The notes under the pieces were generated by a model that ran no database searches, was not told the DNA's origin, and was given only the letters and a program-made list of their open reading frames with translations. From contig NC_039511.1 of assembly GCF_003672135.1 (NCBI RefSeq), positions 8,830,464 through 8,894,463 of the forward strand: DNA of 64,000 nucleotides, given 5' to 3'. A program made the translations under genes and the position numbers. The DNA is from Ooceraea biroi. Its lineage: Eukaryota > Arthropoda > Insecta > Hymenoptera > Formicidae. Positions 25,146-39,430 of the stretch are shown here, piece by piece; positions within the stretch are counted from its first letter, which is position 1, and each line of letters starts with the position of its first letter.

Positions 25146-25394
25146 CGTAATAAGGGAATCCGTTTGGTCGATCGACTAAAACTTTTCCTCGCATTTATTG
25201 TTTTCATCACGCCAGTGCTCGACGGAGCGAACACTGGATTAGCGGATTACACTTGCGATTCGCGTTGGCCTTCGTGCAATATGCGCGGCTGTATTTGCTC
25301 ACAATGTCCATTGAATGAAGTTTGTTTGCGAATGGAATTCTATCGTCTTATGTTACACAGAGATATCGCGATAATCCTCATTCATTTACATTGA
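25146..25394 (+). CDS. Possible secreted six-cysteine peptide (exon or decayed gene)
   Basis: The frame is open from just after a stop at 25143 to TGA at 25392-25394. It encodes a basic start, then a hydrophobic run (LKLFLAFIVFITPVLDGA) resembling a signal peptide with cleavage near the final Ala. A short chain with cysteines spaced C-X6-C-X4-C-X-C-X2-C-X5-C follows, a pattern seen in small disulfide-rich secreted peptides. No ATG precedes the signal segment. The in-frame codon at the expected start is TTG (25164), and the first ATG (25281) would remove the signal and two cysteines. Either a 5' exon supplies the start (TAAG before 25155 is a weak acceptor), or the start was lost, or the pattern is chance. 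I recognise no family. Confidence 0.3.
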   Translation, partial: RNKGIRLVDRLKLFLAFIVFITPVLDGANTGLADYTCDSRWPSCNMRGCICSQCPLNEVCLRMEFYRLMLHRDIAIILIHLH

Positions 25395-28300
25395 TCTCTG
25401 CGTTTTCGCGAAATGCACTTTAGAGTAAACAAATCTTTCCTATTTATACATATGTAATTTTATTTCCTGTAAAAAGATGGTAATGTATCGAGATTTATCG
25501 AGGAGTATCGACAAAGTCGTCGAAATGGTGTGGCTTGTGCGTTATACTATATACGTTTATTTGTCCATGGATCGGCTAATTGATAAATAAATTAACGAAT
25601 TAATTCCGCGTATATGCTTGTAGTCCGCAGCAATTTCGAGGAAAATGTGACAATATAGACGGGGCGTGACGTAATGTCCACTATGGTCCGGTCATATTCG
25701 GTAGGCATCATCATCCCTGCTGTCGGCAGAGACACGATGTAGGCGTAGGGAGAATGGATAGGCAGTGGGATAGCTTGGTAAACAGGCGGTGCTGAATTAT
25801 GACCGAGCGTTTACGGCACAAAACGATGTAGTTGATTTCAGGCCGATACATCGTGATTGAGCGCTCGCAAACGAAGCTCCTTGTCCGCGTCGTAACGTAA
25901 TTGCGTTTGTATCAAACTTGTTTAAAGTGAACGCAACGGATTTTCCGATGCGTAATGCCGAGTGTAACTGGAACGAAACGTAATGAATGTAACATCAATT
26001 TCCACTCGCAGTTTAAATCTATTCGGAAAAAATTAATATCTTCTTATCTTCGCCGAATCAATTTTTCTTTCAAAATTCCGAAATTCAAAACTCCACTTGT
26101 TTTTCTAATAGGTAATTTCCATTGAAAGAATATTAATTCCACATCGGACATTGAAATTGTACATTCCAGAGCTGAATGCCGAGCGATAACCAAGCCGCAA
26201 ACTAAAATGCAAATTAAAAGGAGGGTCGGATCGATCAGCTCGGCGGGCGATCGAACGTGTCGCGGTCGGGTTTTTGGATATGTTTCAACGGTCGCGTTCG
26301 TGCACCGTTGATTCGCGGGGTCGGCTGCCCTCCGAACCCGGCAGTTGCCGTTGCTGGATGAACGGCCACTATGTCCCTCGTGCGTCATTGGCCAGCAACT
26401 CGATTGGATCGCTGATTTTAATGTGTCGCGAGACGGGCTCTCGGCCGCATTCACGTTTGCACGCATCAATAATGACGTAGCGCGTGCAAAATCAATTAAA
26501 TCAATTAGCGGCGCGAATCAAGGGGGCTGACGGGGGTGGCGTGCGCGTTCATGGGAGGGATGATGACTCAAAACCGCCTGTCCGTCCGGTGTGTGTCTAC
26601 TTGTCTCCCCAATGCGCGTTGCTCAGGCGTGATCGGCGCGTTTAAACAGCGCCGTTTCATCACGCCAATCGCTCCACGTGAATTTTGCGGGATCTCGCTA
26701 ACGCGAAAATACGCGATCCTTCATTTTCTTATTAATTATTCCACGCTTGTTTCTCCGCCGAGTATCCATCTCGACGCGATAACGCGCGCGGCCCTTATAA
26801 AAATTCATTGAAATTGACTCGCGCCACTTACCGCCCTCGTGTACTCAACAACGTATCGGTCAAGCTGATCGAAATGAAATCAGAGCGAATCAGGCAGATG
26901 AAATAAGAAGCGTTTCACGAGCTAGCAGTCGGAATTGAAACTGAAAATGGATATTGCGCTGTTCGCTAACGCGTCACGCGTTCCACGCTAATGTATCCCG
27001 TTCTAATTATATTTTCCCGATAAGCGGGAAACGTGTAATTACTTCACATTTTTGGGCGAGTCATATCATCAGCGCGCGTGTAAAAATCTCATTTTTGCTT
27101 GCGGCACATTTTCATTGCGAGAGGATTCCGCTAATTCGAGGGGTGGGAGGGATCGTTACTGTTCGCCACGAGCGTACATGTCCGCCGTTCGCGTTTGGAT
27201 CCGAGAATCATCGGGCGCACATCGATGACGATCATCATCAACGTCGGGCGATACCAAACGGCCGTTTCGCGCTACGGTTCGGTTATCTCCTCGCTTCACT
27301 TAAGATTGATATTCGTCGTCGTGGTGGATGCGCGTACATATCGGCGAGCGCTGGCAAAACTGCACGCTCACCTAAAGCGCATTAATTAAATGCCGCGCGG
27401 CAATAGAGCGGCGATCGATGCTGAGTCGTCGCTCGGCCGGCCGGGATCGCGCGCGAATGCGCTTCTCCTCCCTGCCAACTCTCAACCCCCAGCAACCCCC
27501 CGCGTTCGCGAAATCCCGCCGCAGTCAGGACGCAACCGCATTCGCACGCACCATTCGTCCTCGCGCATCGGAAGTTCGGAACTTCCGCATGTGTTGCAAA
27601 TTAACGCGACCGTTCTTGCGAACGGTACACCGCGGGCGCGGCCGGCACGATCGATAGCCGCGGATAAACGAAGGCACGGTTCCGTATGATAAAATTTGCC
27701 CATCGTCCACCGCGAATCGCGTCGATGTATGATTCCATCGGGGTAAACAGAGACGAATTGCATGAAAAAAAGGACGGACAACAATGACGCAACACGCATC
27801 TCGCACGGTTGTCATTGATACCGCGAAAGTAGCGCGTTAGGTAGTAGACTATTAAGGGAATCGCAAGGCTTTCCAGCTACGCGCCAAAAGGCGGATTAAC
27901 GGAATAAACAAAACGTGCGTGGCTTTTCAAAGATTTACCCGATCGATAGACTCGACTGTTACGCGCCCAAGGCGAGCACTTCGCGTTCCTGCTTCGCAGA
28001 CATGCTCGATTACGCGCTTTATTCCGCCGCAGGATTCCCTACTACATTACAGAACGCAACTTTCGACGCGTTGTTTCGGAAAAATCGGATTTGCCGATTA
28101 ATCCGTTGTGCGGGAAAACGAATTACCGTGTTACGTACCGTGCGCGAGCAGTCGATTGCGAGGAAACGGAATTCACCGCTCAAAAGTTTCGAGAAAAACC
28201 AACAATTTTGATAGACTCTCCTGAATTTTTTTATTGTTTCTCGGCAAATTCGCGTTATGATCCCGTCGCTGGGGACTGCTGCCGAGCAACGTCGTTCGAG

Positions 28301-31300
28301 TTCTGCAACGTCTCCTCCTTAAAAAGACGCGTTTTACGTCAAGCCTCATGAATGATTCATGGCTGATAAATAACTGCGAGGCAGGACCTGAATCTACTTG
28401 TACTTTAATATCCGCAAAGTACCTGCTTTTCCGGGGAGACGCCTCCGTATACCTATGATAGTTAGGGAATCATTGCGGGGAACGGATTTTCAGGGAATGG
28501 ATGAGGAGAGTTGTACGCTATTCGCGAAGAGTGCGGTGGAGTTACTACAAATTTATTGCGAAGCTTATTTTGCAAATATGAGATAATTGTAAATTCTTGT
28601 AATAATACAAGAATACATATTTATGTTATAATATATTTAATATTGTATTAAATTATGTAATAATACATTTTTATCGAGAATATAAATTTTCTTTTATATT
28701 TAACCATCTTGAAAAATAACAATGAGATTGCGTGCACGCTCAGAGCGCAGTATTGTCGTCGAATCTCGTAAAAGCGCGAAGAGACATTAAACTTCCAAAC
28801 TGGGAAGTTTCGATCTCGTGATTTTATGGGCGACACGTGGATCGCCGATTGAAAGTATTCGATGCGTGAGCCAATCGCTGCCGACGATGGAAAACGACGA
28901 GAAAACGCATTTACGCATTCAGTGGACGTTTTCGGCGTATCGCGCGCGCGGATGCGTACGAGCAAAAACAAATTCGCTAATAAATAACGTTATTTATGAG
29001 GTTGCGTATCGAATAGAGGAGTAGAAACGGGCGGAACGGGCCGCGGCTAACGATGGAAGCGGAAACGTCCAATATTTGGATACTGTGAGACGAGTCGAAC
29101 AAAATTGCGGAATTTAATAGGCTCAAATATAAATTTTTAATAATGTGTACTTAATAGTGCGATTAATTATTGCGATATTAATCGTGAAATTTATAACTGA
29201 GCAAACATTATTATTTTAATTATTTCTTATTACTATATATATTATACATATAGTATAAGTCACTAATATAAATCGCGATTGCTACTTTACAGTTTGATAA
29301 TATTATATGAAAGCCCGTAAATTGAGAATTACTGAACAGAGTGAAATATAGAGACCTATCTTATAGAATACATCGGCAAGTTTAGGGTTAATCTTGGGAA
29401 AGAGGGGATTTAACGCCGATCTGTCTCCTGCGGCCGAGTCTTATGTCGATAAATTATCGCGGATGGGATAAACGTTGCGTATAATACCACGCCGGAATTC
29501 TGTACGGCGCGCGATAACGGGGTAAACTGCTCCTGCGGCGCTTTCCGGTCAAACATCGGTCGGAATAATGTCGGAAAGAAATGTAGGGGCGCGAAAGGCT
29601 GTCGCGATCCGTTGCGGCTTAATTTATGCCCCGTTCTATCCGCGTGCACCCCTACTTTCCTCGCTTGCTTAGGCTCAGCGCGACGCGCGGTTTTCATTTT
29701 CCTTTTCTTTCTTTTCCTTCTCCTGCAACCTTAAATCAGGAAGTACGATATTTCATCGCGTGAAAGGCCGAAACACCAGACGGTAGGAGACCGCTAATAA
29801 ATCATAAACTGCTAAGACTCCAGGGGATGTTTCGGACTGTCTCGCAAATCCGCGAGGAATCCGCGAGGATCATCGTGCTAGACGTAATTCATGTAGTTTT
29901 TCTTAATTTTATAACGGAACGTATTGTGAATTAACATTCTCCAAATTCACGACGTTCTTCGCGAATTGGGTCATTACCGTTTACATCGGCGACAGCAATT
30001 TTTGTCGTCCTCTTCGAATTGTTGTGGTAATTCATGAGATAGAAATTCCTAGGATGTCATCCGGCGAATATCTATGCCTGTTACATCGTCGTTCTTCGGG
30101 TAATGAAAATTCCTTGTGTATACCAATGCACTAGCAAACGTGCGTGCGTGACTACGGATATGGTCTTTAATCAAGTCTCTAATCCGAGGCACCGAGTTAG
30201 GATTTCTTCTCACGTTCCGTTAAAATTTCTATTCACGTGTAATACACGAAATTGTTCGTGTTTTAGAACGTGGCACCCCATCTTGAATGTTCCACCTAAT
30301 TCCACAGCTCGTAGTTACCATTCGCGAGACTGTAGACTTTCTCACGAAATTCCCTCACTAAACTACAATAAAGTGGATATTTATATTATTCTCGCGAAAC
30401 GCCGGCAAAACGCGTAGCAATATTTATATATCCCATTTTGCCTGCCACACCAGGTAATTCTATTCAAGATAAAATTGGCATTTTTTTAACGACGTGACAA
30501 ATCTTATTGTTTTACCAACAAGAGATTTATCTGAAAGAAGAAGTGGAAGAGTAATGTTATCCATACATCAAGAATTAAATGAAAATCTTAGTTAGTTAAA
30601 TAAATGAATTACATGAATAATCCAAGTCCTACTCTTAATCAATTAATTTTTCGAAAATCCAAAGAATAATCCAAAAAACACAAATTGATCTAGATAAAAA
30701 GATCTTTCGAGAAGATTGAGGTTTCGTGATGGGAAAAACGCCTATGGGATGCGTCTGTTTTCATCTTATATCCTTCTACCGCGTTCCTCGGTCTTTCGGT
30801 ATTCACGAAGGAACTAATTTAAATCGTAATGGCGTACGGAAAGCTGCGAGTTTTTGTAAGACCGCCATTTATCTGCGATACGCGTCGTGCAATTTCGCGT
30901 TCAGAATATAGGAACGTCACATAAAAACGCTACCGATTTCTTCCTGATACCGAAGGCTTCGTACCGTTCGCAAGCGTGGCTTCATTTTGCTTCCGCTTCG
31001 TCTTTTTTTCCCATTTGCTATACACATCTGGTATGTCCACTGCGAAAAATCGATGGAACCAAACTTTAGCCTTTTTTCTACCAATTCCTATTTTGTGCGA
31101 TTCTTTGTGAGATTGCAGGAACATATTATAATTTCATAATTACATTGCTTGACCTGCATCAACTTCTGCCATCATCGAACCGTTCCAAATTTCATTGGAC
31201 ATATAACATAATTAATGTTTTAATTACACGTCAATTAGAACTACAAATTAGATACTGAAATTGTACCGGCCGTAGAACTGTTCCTAAAGCAAAGAGCATA

Positions 31301-31489
31301 ACAGCCCGTTAACGGGGAGCTGTTTACTCTAGGGAAGTCGACACTCGAAAATATACGCCTTTAATACGTAATGTTTAATTCGAGATTAATGCGAGGCATC
31401 TGATTCGCAAATAGCGCGAACTGTAAACGCGAAACGCAAAGCGATAGCGTAATCCCACGGCGTAATTTATCGGTGGTACCCGTCCGCCC
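25395..31489. other. Gene-free stretch
   Basis: A CpG-rich segment at about 26.2-28.3 kb is followed by AT-rich DNA. Small stems occur at 28593-28614, 29231-29255 (TACTATA/TATAGTA) and 30245-30262 (ACACGAA/TTCGTGT). No gene is recognised. Confidence 0.45.
28593..28614. repeat. Short perfect hairpin in AT-rich DNA
   Basis: ATTCTTGTA, ATAA loop, TACAAGAAT: a 9-bp stem. Confidence 0.75.
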
Positions 31490-31760
31490 CCGGCGGTACC
31501 GCTCGCTCTGCTCGCGCGTGGGGTCGGCCGGAGGGGGGTAGAAACGGAGAGTGGCGGCGCGCCCTCAGAAAGACCCTGCCATTTCCGTTTACCCTCGGTT
31601 TCGTGGCGCTCCGCTGTCTCGTCCAGGCGTCCCGAAGTCTGCCTGGAGTTTTCGGTTAGTGTGCTGGGCTGGCCCCCGCTCGATAGTTCTCTCCACCACC
31701 GACTCCTCCCCGTCCCCCCACACTCACCCCTGAAATAGCCGAATCAAGTAGCGATGCTCG
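31490..31760. other. CpG-rich island
   Basis: A short GC-rich block with C-rich runs and a GGTACC-bounded inverted motif near 31476-31503. A promoter is possible, but no adjoining exon is visible. Confidence 0.3.
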
Positions 31761-34700
31761 CTCCCGTAATTGGCAACATGGAAACGCGGAAACCGGCGGG
31801 ATTACGGCTGACGCTACGACCGTGTCGAACCATTTCCATTCGCAACATTGACGCATACACGGAACCTCCCACATCTTCCGCCCCCGCATTAAATTCCACC
31901 GGCGGATTTCCCCGATATTCGACCTATCTTCCGTCGAGGACTTGGGCGACATTTCTTATTCTCGATAAACAAGTATTCGTTTCTGACGCATTTTCAGCTT
32001 CGCATTAACATCGTTCAAGTTTAATTCGCTCAAACTTGATGATCTATATGCATGAGATTTTCATTTACTCTCTAGACTTGTACTACTTTCTAATTAAATG
32101 TCGCTCTGATTACAATTTCATAGATATTAGGTTTGTAGAGAAAGACCGATTTGCATATAGAACTTGTCGTAACGAGAGGCTTTAACAAAGGTTTTGAAAT
32201 TTGAAATTTATGTAGAAGTTTGTAGTCGTCGACGAAAGTAGATCGTACTTACAATTAGACGACGCGTGATACTGAGTCAGCGCGAAGAACATTATTCGAT
32301 TATATTGTTAAACATTAATCAATTATTTGATTTCAAATTCCAAATAAATTGATTTCACAATTCTTACACGTTTAATAATATATTTCATTAAAATTACATT
32401 GTCCTTAAAAAGAAAAAGTCCTCGGGGATTCGATTGTTCCGCATCAAACACGGTGGCTGCATTAGTAGAACAGTTATTAATATTCCCGACATCGTTTGCT
32501 GCCGACTCGTTTCCAGTTTCCAGTTCCGGGATCGTCGGGCGGACGATCTTTCCATATCGCGGAATTGGTCGTGAACCGGGCGCGTTTGCCCTGTCAGTTG
32601 GACGCTCGTGAAAAGGCCGGGTATTTGCCATGCACGCTGATGCACGATCGTAATACACTTTTAGCGTCTCGAGACGAGGACGAGCCATTAGGATCGAGCG
32701 TGGTATACCGTTTCTCCGGGGCAGGCAGGAGAAACGTGCGAGAGGGTTGGTTGGGCGCGGGCCGATTCGACTCAACGCAGCTTCTCTATCTAAACGGCCT
32801 CGAAAGACAGCGCGGCAGTTAAGCGCGGCGAAATTGCAAATCGAAACGTTTTACGCGGGCAATGAAAGGAGTTGGGGCTCGCCGGTTCGATTACGGCTCT
32901 GGCCGTAAACCCGTGACTCGGGAAATATACGTGAATGGGAATGAAGAGTGGGGTGCGCTTCGTGGCCGTCCAAGTCAAAGACATCCACTCCGAGATCCCC
33001 GGACGTATCGCGGAATTCCTTCTTCGATTACTCCTTCTTTCTCTTCCTGTCGATCAGCATGCCCGCTGCTGCCGTTGCCGCACGTTTCCCTGATAATCAA
33101 ACTCGGATTCGTTGAATTTTTTCAGGCCGGTGAGAAACCCTCGACTCCGCGCGGAACATCTTTTTCTTTTATTAGATGTAATAAAAAGCCAACGACAGTA
33201 ATTGACCTGCTGAAGATGCTTCACCCTTCGGAGACTTATGAACAGCCAGAGGTTTATCGATACATTAAGATCGTTTCAGTATTTAAGGACAGCTATCCAT
33301 GACAAGTCTGAGGAATGGTGCTGTTTCTTGCATCGCGTCTTGTGCCGTCTGCGAATCTTGCTAAACGGATGAGTTGAAAGTCGCGTGATTTTGATGGTCG
33401 CCGTAAAAGTCGCCGCGGTTCCGCGCTTCATCCTCTCGGGCGGCAATGACGCGAGCTCGACAGTTACGGTCTTCGCTCTCGTCGGATTTATTGTCTGTTT
33501 CGAGGCGTCGGTGACGCGTCAACGGCATGCCAAGCCGCGCCGTCGTCCGCTGAATCGACGAAAAACCCGGGGCACCGAAGGGCTATTGGGCGCGGGCTCG
33601 TTTTAGAGCGTCGGCGACAGCTGCCGCCGATCGCGTACGAAAATAAAAGAAACTGTCTCTCGTCGACTTGCTCCTCCTTACGATCGGGTGAGTGGATGAA
33701 GGCACGCTATGAGATCTCATAAACTGGTCGGGCCACCTTAACAATGGAACTTGGAACGATTCGTAGGAGACTTTAGAACGTGATTTTCGTGAAATATTTC
33801 ATCATACGGCAAGATGCACATCAAAATGTATCATTCAACGCACTTTGATCGGAAATCTTGTGTTGGAGAATCGATCACAATCGATGGTGTGCCATAAACA
33901 TCGAAACCAGCACTGTAAATTTCAACGTTCGAGCTGGCGTTTCTTAAAACGTGTTACGTCTTTGAAAGAGGAAACAGAATCGAGAAAAAAAGAAAACGAG
34001 AGTTAAATTCGGTGAGGAGGGAAGGGGACTTCTGGAGAAAGAAATTCATTTAGCCTGATCTCCGGTTTGCGTTTGACATTCCGCTCGCTCTAACTTCGTT
34101 CCCGTCGTCTTCGTTAATATACACCGCGCGCTCGCGCTTAGGCTGTTGAAAGTTCGGCGAAAACGAGAAGCAAACGGCGCGGGGGATCGCTTATTATGCG
34201 GGAAATATTAAAAAGTCGCCAACTTGTTGAAAATCCCGAACTTTCTTCTCGAACTGTTTTCATATGCGTTTCATAAAACGATCGTCGGACAAAAAGATCG
34301 GCAAGAATTTCTTATCAAAGAAATGCAGATCCTGAACGTCACTCAACTTTTTCATTTCGTTGATCGCACGATTGTGTCATCCGTCATTAATAAAAATTCT
34401 ATTTCGAAAGCACGCAGGAATTGCACATAATCTTGGCAGCACGACTAGACGAAACACGGAATTCACGGCGAGGGTTTGCAGCAAACAGTGAAATCGATCT
34501 CGCAACGAGCAACGAGGCTCGTCAAAGCGGGGACAATTAAAGTCTAATTGGAAGCGATGAATATTATTCTACGTCAATAATATCGCGCAATCTGTATCTG
34601 TTTAGCGATCATCATCCTCGTCAGCACGGTGCGATGCAATTTGCAAAACAATTTACGATACGGGATTCGGAGGGTTGAGCGGTACAGGAGGGGTAGGTCG

Positions 34701-34716
34701 AGCGCGCGCGCGCGTG
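34701..34716. repeat. (CG)n tract
   Basis: Alternating GCGCGCGCGCGC, a potential Z-DNA former. Confidence 0.8.
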
Positions 34717-37700
34717 TAACCGCGATTCATACCTAATTACGGCGGATCAGCCTCGAGTGCGATTGTAGGTCATCGGGGTATCCAAGTGCCGTCAGCTAGC
34801 TAGTCCATTCGGCCGATTATCATCCGCGACAGCGTGTTTCGCGATGTAGCCGATGCTCCTTTTGATCGATAGATTATCCCGCCGATCCGTGGCTTACTCC
34901 CCGTGCAATTCCGCGTCGCGAGTGGCAAGATTTACGGTCGCTGCGACCGACAATGCGGATCCCCTTTAATAACCCGAGCCTGCCAGGCTCACCCCGGGCA
35001 ACCCTTATCGTCCCTCCCCGTGTATGGCCCGCAGGGCCTCCGTACGCCATTTGTACGCGCGATTCACGGCCGTATACTTCGCGATCTGCATCGCGTCGTA
35101 GATTCGCATTAGCAGATAATGCGACAATTATACGTCGGAGTTTATGTCGCGTCGCAGTCGGCGGGGGATCCCGCGCGGAAATCAGACTGACAAACACGAT
35201 TCCGGATGAGTAATGTGTTGTCGCGCGAGCCCGGACGCCGTTCTCCAAATCCGTTCCCGATTTCATCGGATCAGAAATCGATAAGCGAGAGCGCGCACAA
35301 TCTTGCCCGGCGGATTATCTCGTTTGGCCTGGATTTATTCGAAAAATACGGCGCACCCGTTTTGAATTGCCGTCCGGGAAACGAGAGAAAGAGAAAGAGC
35401 GAGTTACACCTCGATAATATCTTTATTGTAGAACCGAAACGTGAGAGAGAACGATCGTTCAAACGTCGGCGCCGGCAAGAGATTACGAATCAAACAGATT
35501 CCGCTTGCAGAGCGTCGAGCGTGCATTTGCGTAACTTGTAACTATTGTACGAGTAAATATTGTATCTCATGTGTCGAAGCGCATTTATGATAACCGGCCA
35601 ACGTCGGTCTGCAATTCACATGCGACCGTTCGGCCGCGGATTATGAAGAACGGCAGAGCTGGCCAATTACCGGCTAGGATCAGTCGCATGGTCCACAATG
35701 AAAATCGTATTTTCCTTTAGGGTTGGTCAACGCGATCGGTCATGGGGTTATCCAGAATCAGCTGTCTAAATTACGGTTGAACACACGACCGGTCAGTCGG
35801 TGTGACACCGACGCACAACCGGATGCATGTAAACATCGGCCACGCTCGGCCGACTATGTCGCCGATGAATCATTCCCGAAGCTTTTACTCGACTAATTAA
35901 TTCGCGGTTGCGCCGGGTATTTGCCGAACATCCGCGACGACGATTTATGTCGGACACGCCCGACGATGCGTTACGATATTATTTCTCGCCCGTTTTTCCG
36001 CATTTTCCTACGTGCGTGACTTGGAACACATTCTCGTTCAAAAGTTTTTTTTTCTGAAGACAAACTGCGAACTCTGCCACGAGTTTTTTTTTCTTCCGTT
36101 TAATTTAGATAACTCCGCATCCACGCGTCCTTTTATTCTTACCGAGTAACTAGTGTCTGGTAACATAAGGGTTGCTCGTTGAATCGTGTTCGCCACGATA
36201 ACGCCGAAAATGGACCGACACGTACTGTAATAATGATCGTTGAAGAAAATTCGGTCCGCTGCTCTCGCTTGGTCGAACACGCCCGTACAATCCCAACGAA
36301 CGTTGGGGTTGAATCGAGAAACTACCTTTCGAGAAAAGAACTAATACTTAATATATTTGGAGATGTTGATAGAAAAAATATCTTTAAGAAGTAAAAGTAA
36401 ACATAAAGGATTGGTTTATACTTTGCATGAGGTACATTAAAACTTTTCTCTGAGAAAAAGTGGTTTAATTCTTCCATAATCAGCTTTAATGTACTTTAAT
36501 CAAAATTAATATTTTATTTATACCATCGTCATTAAAAATATGATAAATGTGGTTTACCTACAATTCATGGAATTTGAGTAATAAAAAATGTTGACCGACA
36601 CGAATAAAACCTTTTATATGTACCTATGATCGAAAGGATGTTTGACGGTCAGTGTTGATTTTCTCGAAAAAAAGCGTTTTTCGATCATTCCTAGAAAACA
36701 CGCGGTACACGAGCGCTGAATAAACTGGCTCTCTCGCCTGTAGGGACAAACCCGCGTTAGGTGTTAACAATAAATTGTGGCCAAGCGGAAAACCACGGTC
36801 TCCACTGGGAGATCAGGGTCGAGTCATTCCGCACTTTTGCCGTGCCTTTTAATGGCTGCGAGAGCCATGCGTATCCGCCGGGGGACGAAATTCATTTCTC
36901 AACAGGATCAAATTCGGCAACCGAACGAGTTATGCGCGATAATTAAGTCAGCCATCCCGAACGGAATGAACGGGGATCGACTTGGCGAATCAAAACGCGT
37001 CGCGTTTCCGTCGGCAATCTATATATCCTCGCAAAAACATAGGCAACCAGGCGGCCGCTTTTTCCCATCGAAATGGCCCAATTCGCTCAGGAAATATGCG
37101 TTATGCTTCCGATATCGGTTTTATCCCCGTTTTAATATTTCTTGCGGGATTTGCATGGCGCGAGGTCACGTTCGCCAGAAATTCTCGCGTTATTTCCGCG
37201 AGCCTCTCGTGAAATGGGATCACGGACTGCGATTTCGACGCGTGACGGGGGAAACATTCGCGTAAAACGATCTTACGATCGCTTTAGACATATTGCGAGC
37301 TGATCGATTTGCGCTGTCGAGCAGATAATTTTGTATCGCTCGCGATATACGTTTGCGCATACTTTATTAACCGGCTCCATTTGAGCGATTTTAGATCAAT
37401 TTTCCCGACGCTGAATAATTTGAAAAGCTCTCTTCATTCGAGATTCATAGAAGTGTCGACGCGATCCAAGTCGATTCCGCGGAATCAATCCTTTTCGAGA
37501 TGCTCTCATCAAACTCCGTAGCACATCTTTAAAAGACGTGCTCAAGTAACGACGATGATCGTAAAGCGCGCTTTAATGAACGTCGCTCGTCTTCGTTGAG
37601 AGCGTTTCTGGCACCGTTGGTTCCTTATCAACATTAGCCAGTGTGAGACACGAGGGAGAATAACATTGGCCTCTGGCGAGTAATATATCCATATTTCCCG

Positions 37701-38011
37701 TCATCCCTTAATGCATTATGCATAAGGGTTCGATATATCCGACGGTGTGTGTATGCGCCTAGCTAGCCTGAGCGCTAGAATGGTGGTGCGCATTCATGTG
37801 AACTCTGCATGTCTCTTTCGTGACCCTGACACAAGCGCGCGTGCCGTAATAGCCAGCGCAGCCGCACCCGCTTGTGTAGAAGCGCGGGAGTTAATAACAT
37901 TTGATAACCGAATATAAAAGTCCCTTTCACGTAACCGCGTAATTGGCTGAGCAAAGAGCGCCCGCGTCCCACACTCGCAAGGCAAAATAAAAATTATCTT
38001 GCGTGTCCCAC

Positions 38012-38027
38012 GTGCGCACGTGCGCAC
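38012..38027. repeat. Perfect 16-bp palindrome with central E-box
   Basis: GTGCGCACGTGCGCAC is self-complementary and centred on CACGTG. Confidence 0.75.
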
Positions 38028-39245
38028 AGGGTGGGGAAGAGGGGAAATAACAAATGAATTATCTGACAGATGACCCGTTGCATATCGCCAATATTTGCGT
38101 CCATTAATCTCGCGTAGGTAGCATAAAGTATACACGCAGCTTCGATCGCTAACAAAGAGGAACGGAACGTGCCCCGCGAAATTTAACGAGCAGAAATAAA
38201 AAATAATAAAAGTGTCATAAATAACGAGGTGAATTTTTTTCATTACGCTATTAATTTCGAGCTGTACGCAGAAATCGTAAAAAAATTCCCGTGTCATCGA
38301 AAGTCTTATTATCTAGACTGCGCTGCATGGATCGTATCCGCTTGATCGCTACGTCATTAATAACTTGATAATACACATATTATTACACGGTTATAATGTA
38401 ACATATATTGTACTAATACACGTACCTACGTTTATATCTTTTTTACGAAATCTACATTTTACATGCGATCGTATATATTATGCATATAAAACGCATTTTG
38501 TGAACAGGATGTCGTGCGTTATTAAATTCTAAACGCGTGAATCGATTCGATCGTTGTACTGTGCACACTTTTGCTCCCGCGGCTGACTAATTCACGAATT
38601 TTTCACTGCGAGATGCATTCGTGCTGCGCTATTGATGGCTTGGCCACTTTTGGCAAATACCAAATTACAACTGCACTAACAAAATAAATTTTGGATTTGT
38701 CAATGACTGATCACGATGACGTTTTTCTATTTGCATAAAAAGTCGCATATAATTAGAAACGAAATTTAATCGTAAATTGCGCTATAGACAATTCTAAAGT
38801 TTTTCTAAAACACGAGTATTCGTGAGTGTGTTAAAGAATACAAATAGAATGGAAAAAACGCGAACGTCGAATAGCGAACCTGGATGGAATATAGGTCAAA
38901 CTGGAAAATAGTAAAACTTTCCCATAGAACACTAATCTGCGGAATGTGATCGTAATTTCAGCCAAGTTTCATAATAGCTCTGTAAAATGGGACACCTGGA
39001 CTAGATAATGTAGGAAATTTGATTATTACAAGATATTGCTATCTATTGGTTCAAGCACTTCGATAAAGTTGCATAATAGCGGAAAATTTATTATCATAAA
39101 ATTAAAAAGAAAATATGATCGTTAACTTTCTTTTACTAATCCAACAACTGATAAAACGAGAAAACCTGTAACGTAAACAGTAAAATATAAATGCAAACTA
39201 TTGCAAAATAAAAGAGAAACGGCAATATTCGGTGATTTTTTACAT

Positions 39246-39270
39246 CTAGTTTTCTAGTTTTCTAGTTTTC
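39246..39270. repeat. Tandem TAGTTTTC
   Basis: Three consecutive copies of an 8-bp unit. Confidence 0.8.
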
Positions 39271-39430
39271 ATATCCAGGAAAAAATAAAATAAAACTGGA
39301 ACAAGCATCTCGCGGATGTTATTAATTCAGAAAAATCCTAGGAATACTCAGAGCGGAGGAAAGTTAAATGTATGCAGAAAGAAAATGGAAGTTTATTAGA
39401 AAATTCAAATTCAATTCTGTTCCCCATCGC

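Larger units (their letters stand above)
31761..39430. other. Gene-free stretch
   Basis: CpG-rich patches at 32.5-33.6 and 34.6-36.0 kb alternate with AT-rich DNA, especially 38.3-39.3 kb. The small frames found here overlap on both strands. No gene is recognised. Confidence 0.45.

Noticed and set aside
32884..32900. GGTTCGATTAC and similar B-box-like strings (also near 37727)
   Set aside because: No matching A box at the right distance and no acceptor or anticodon stem.
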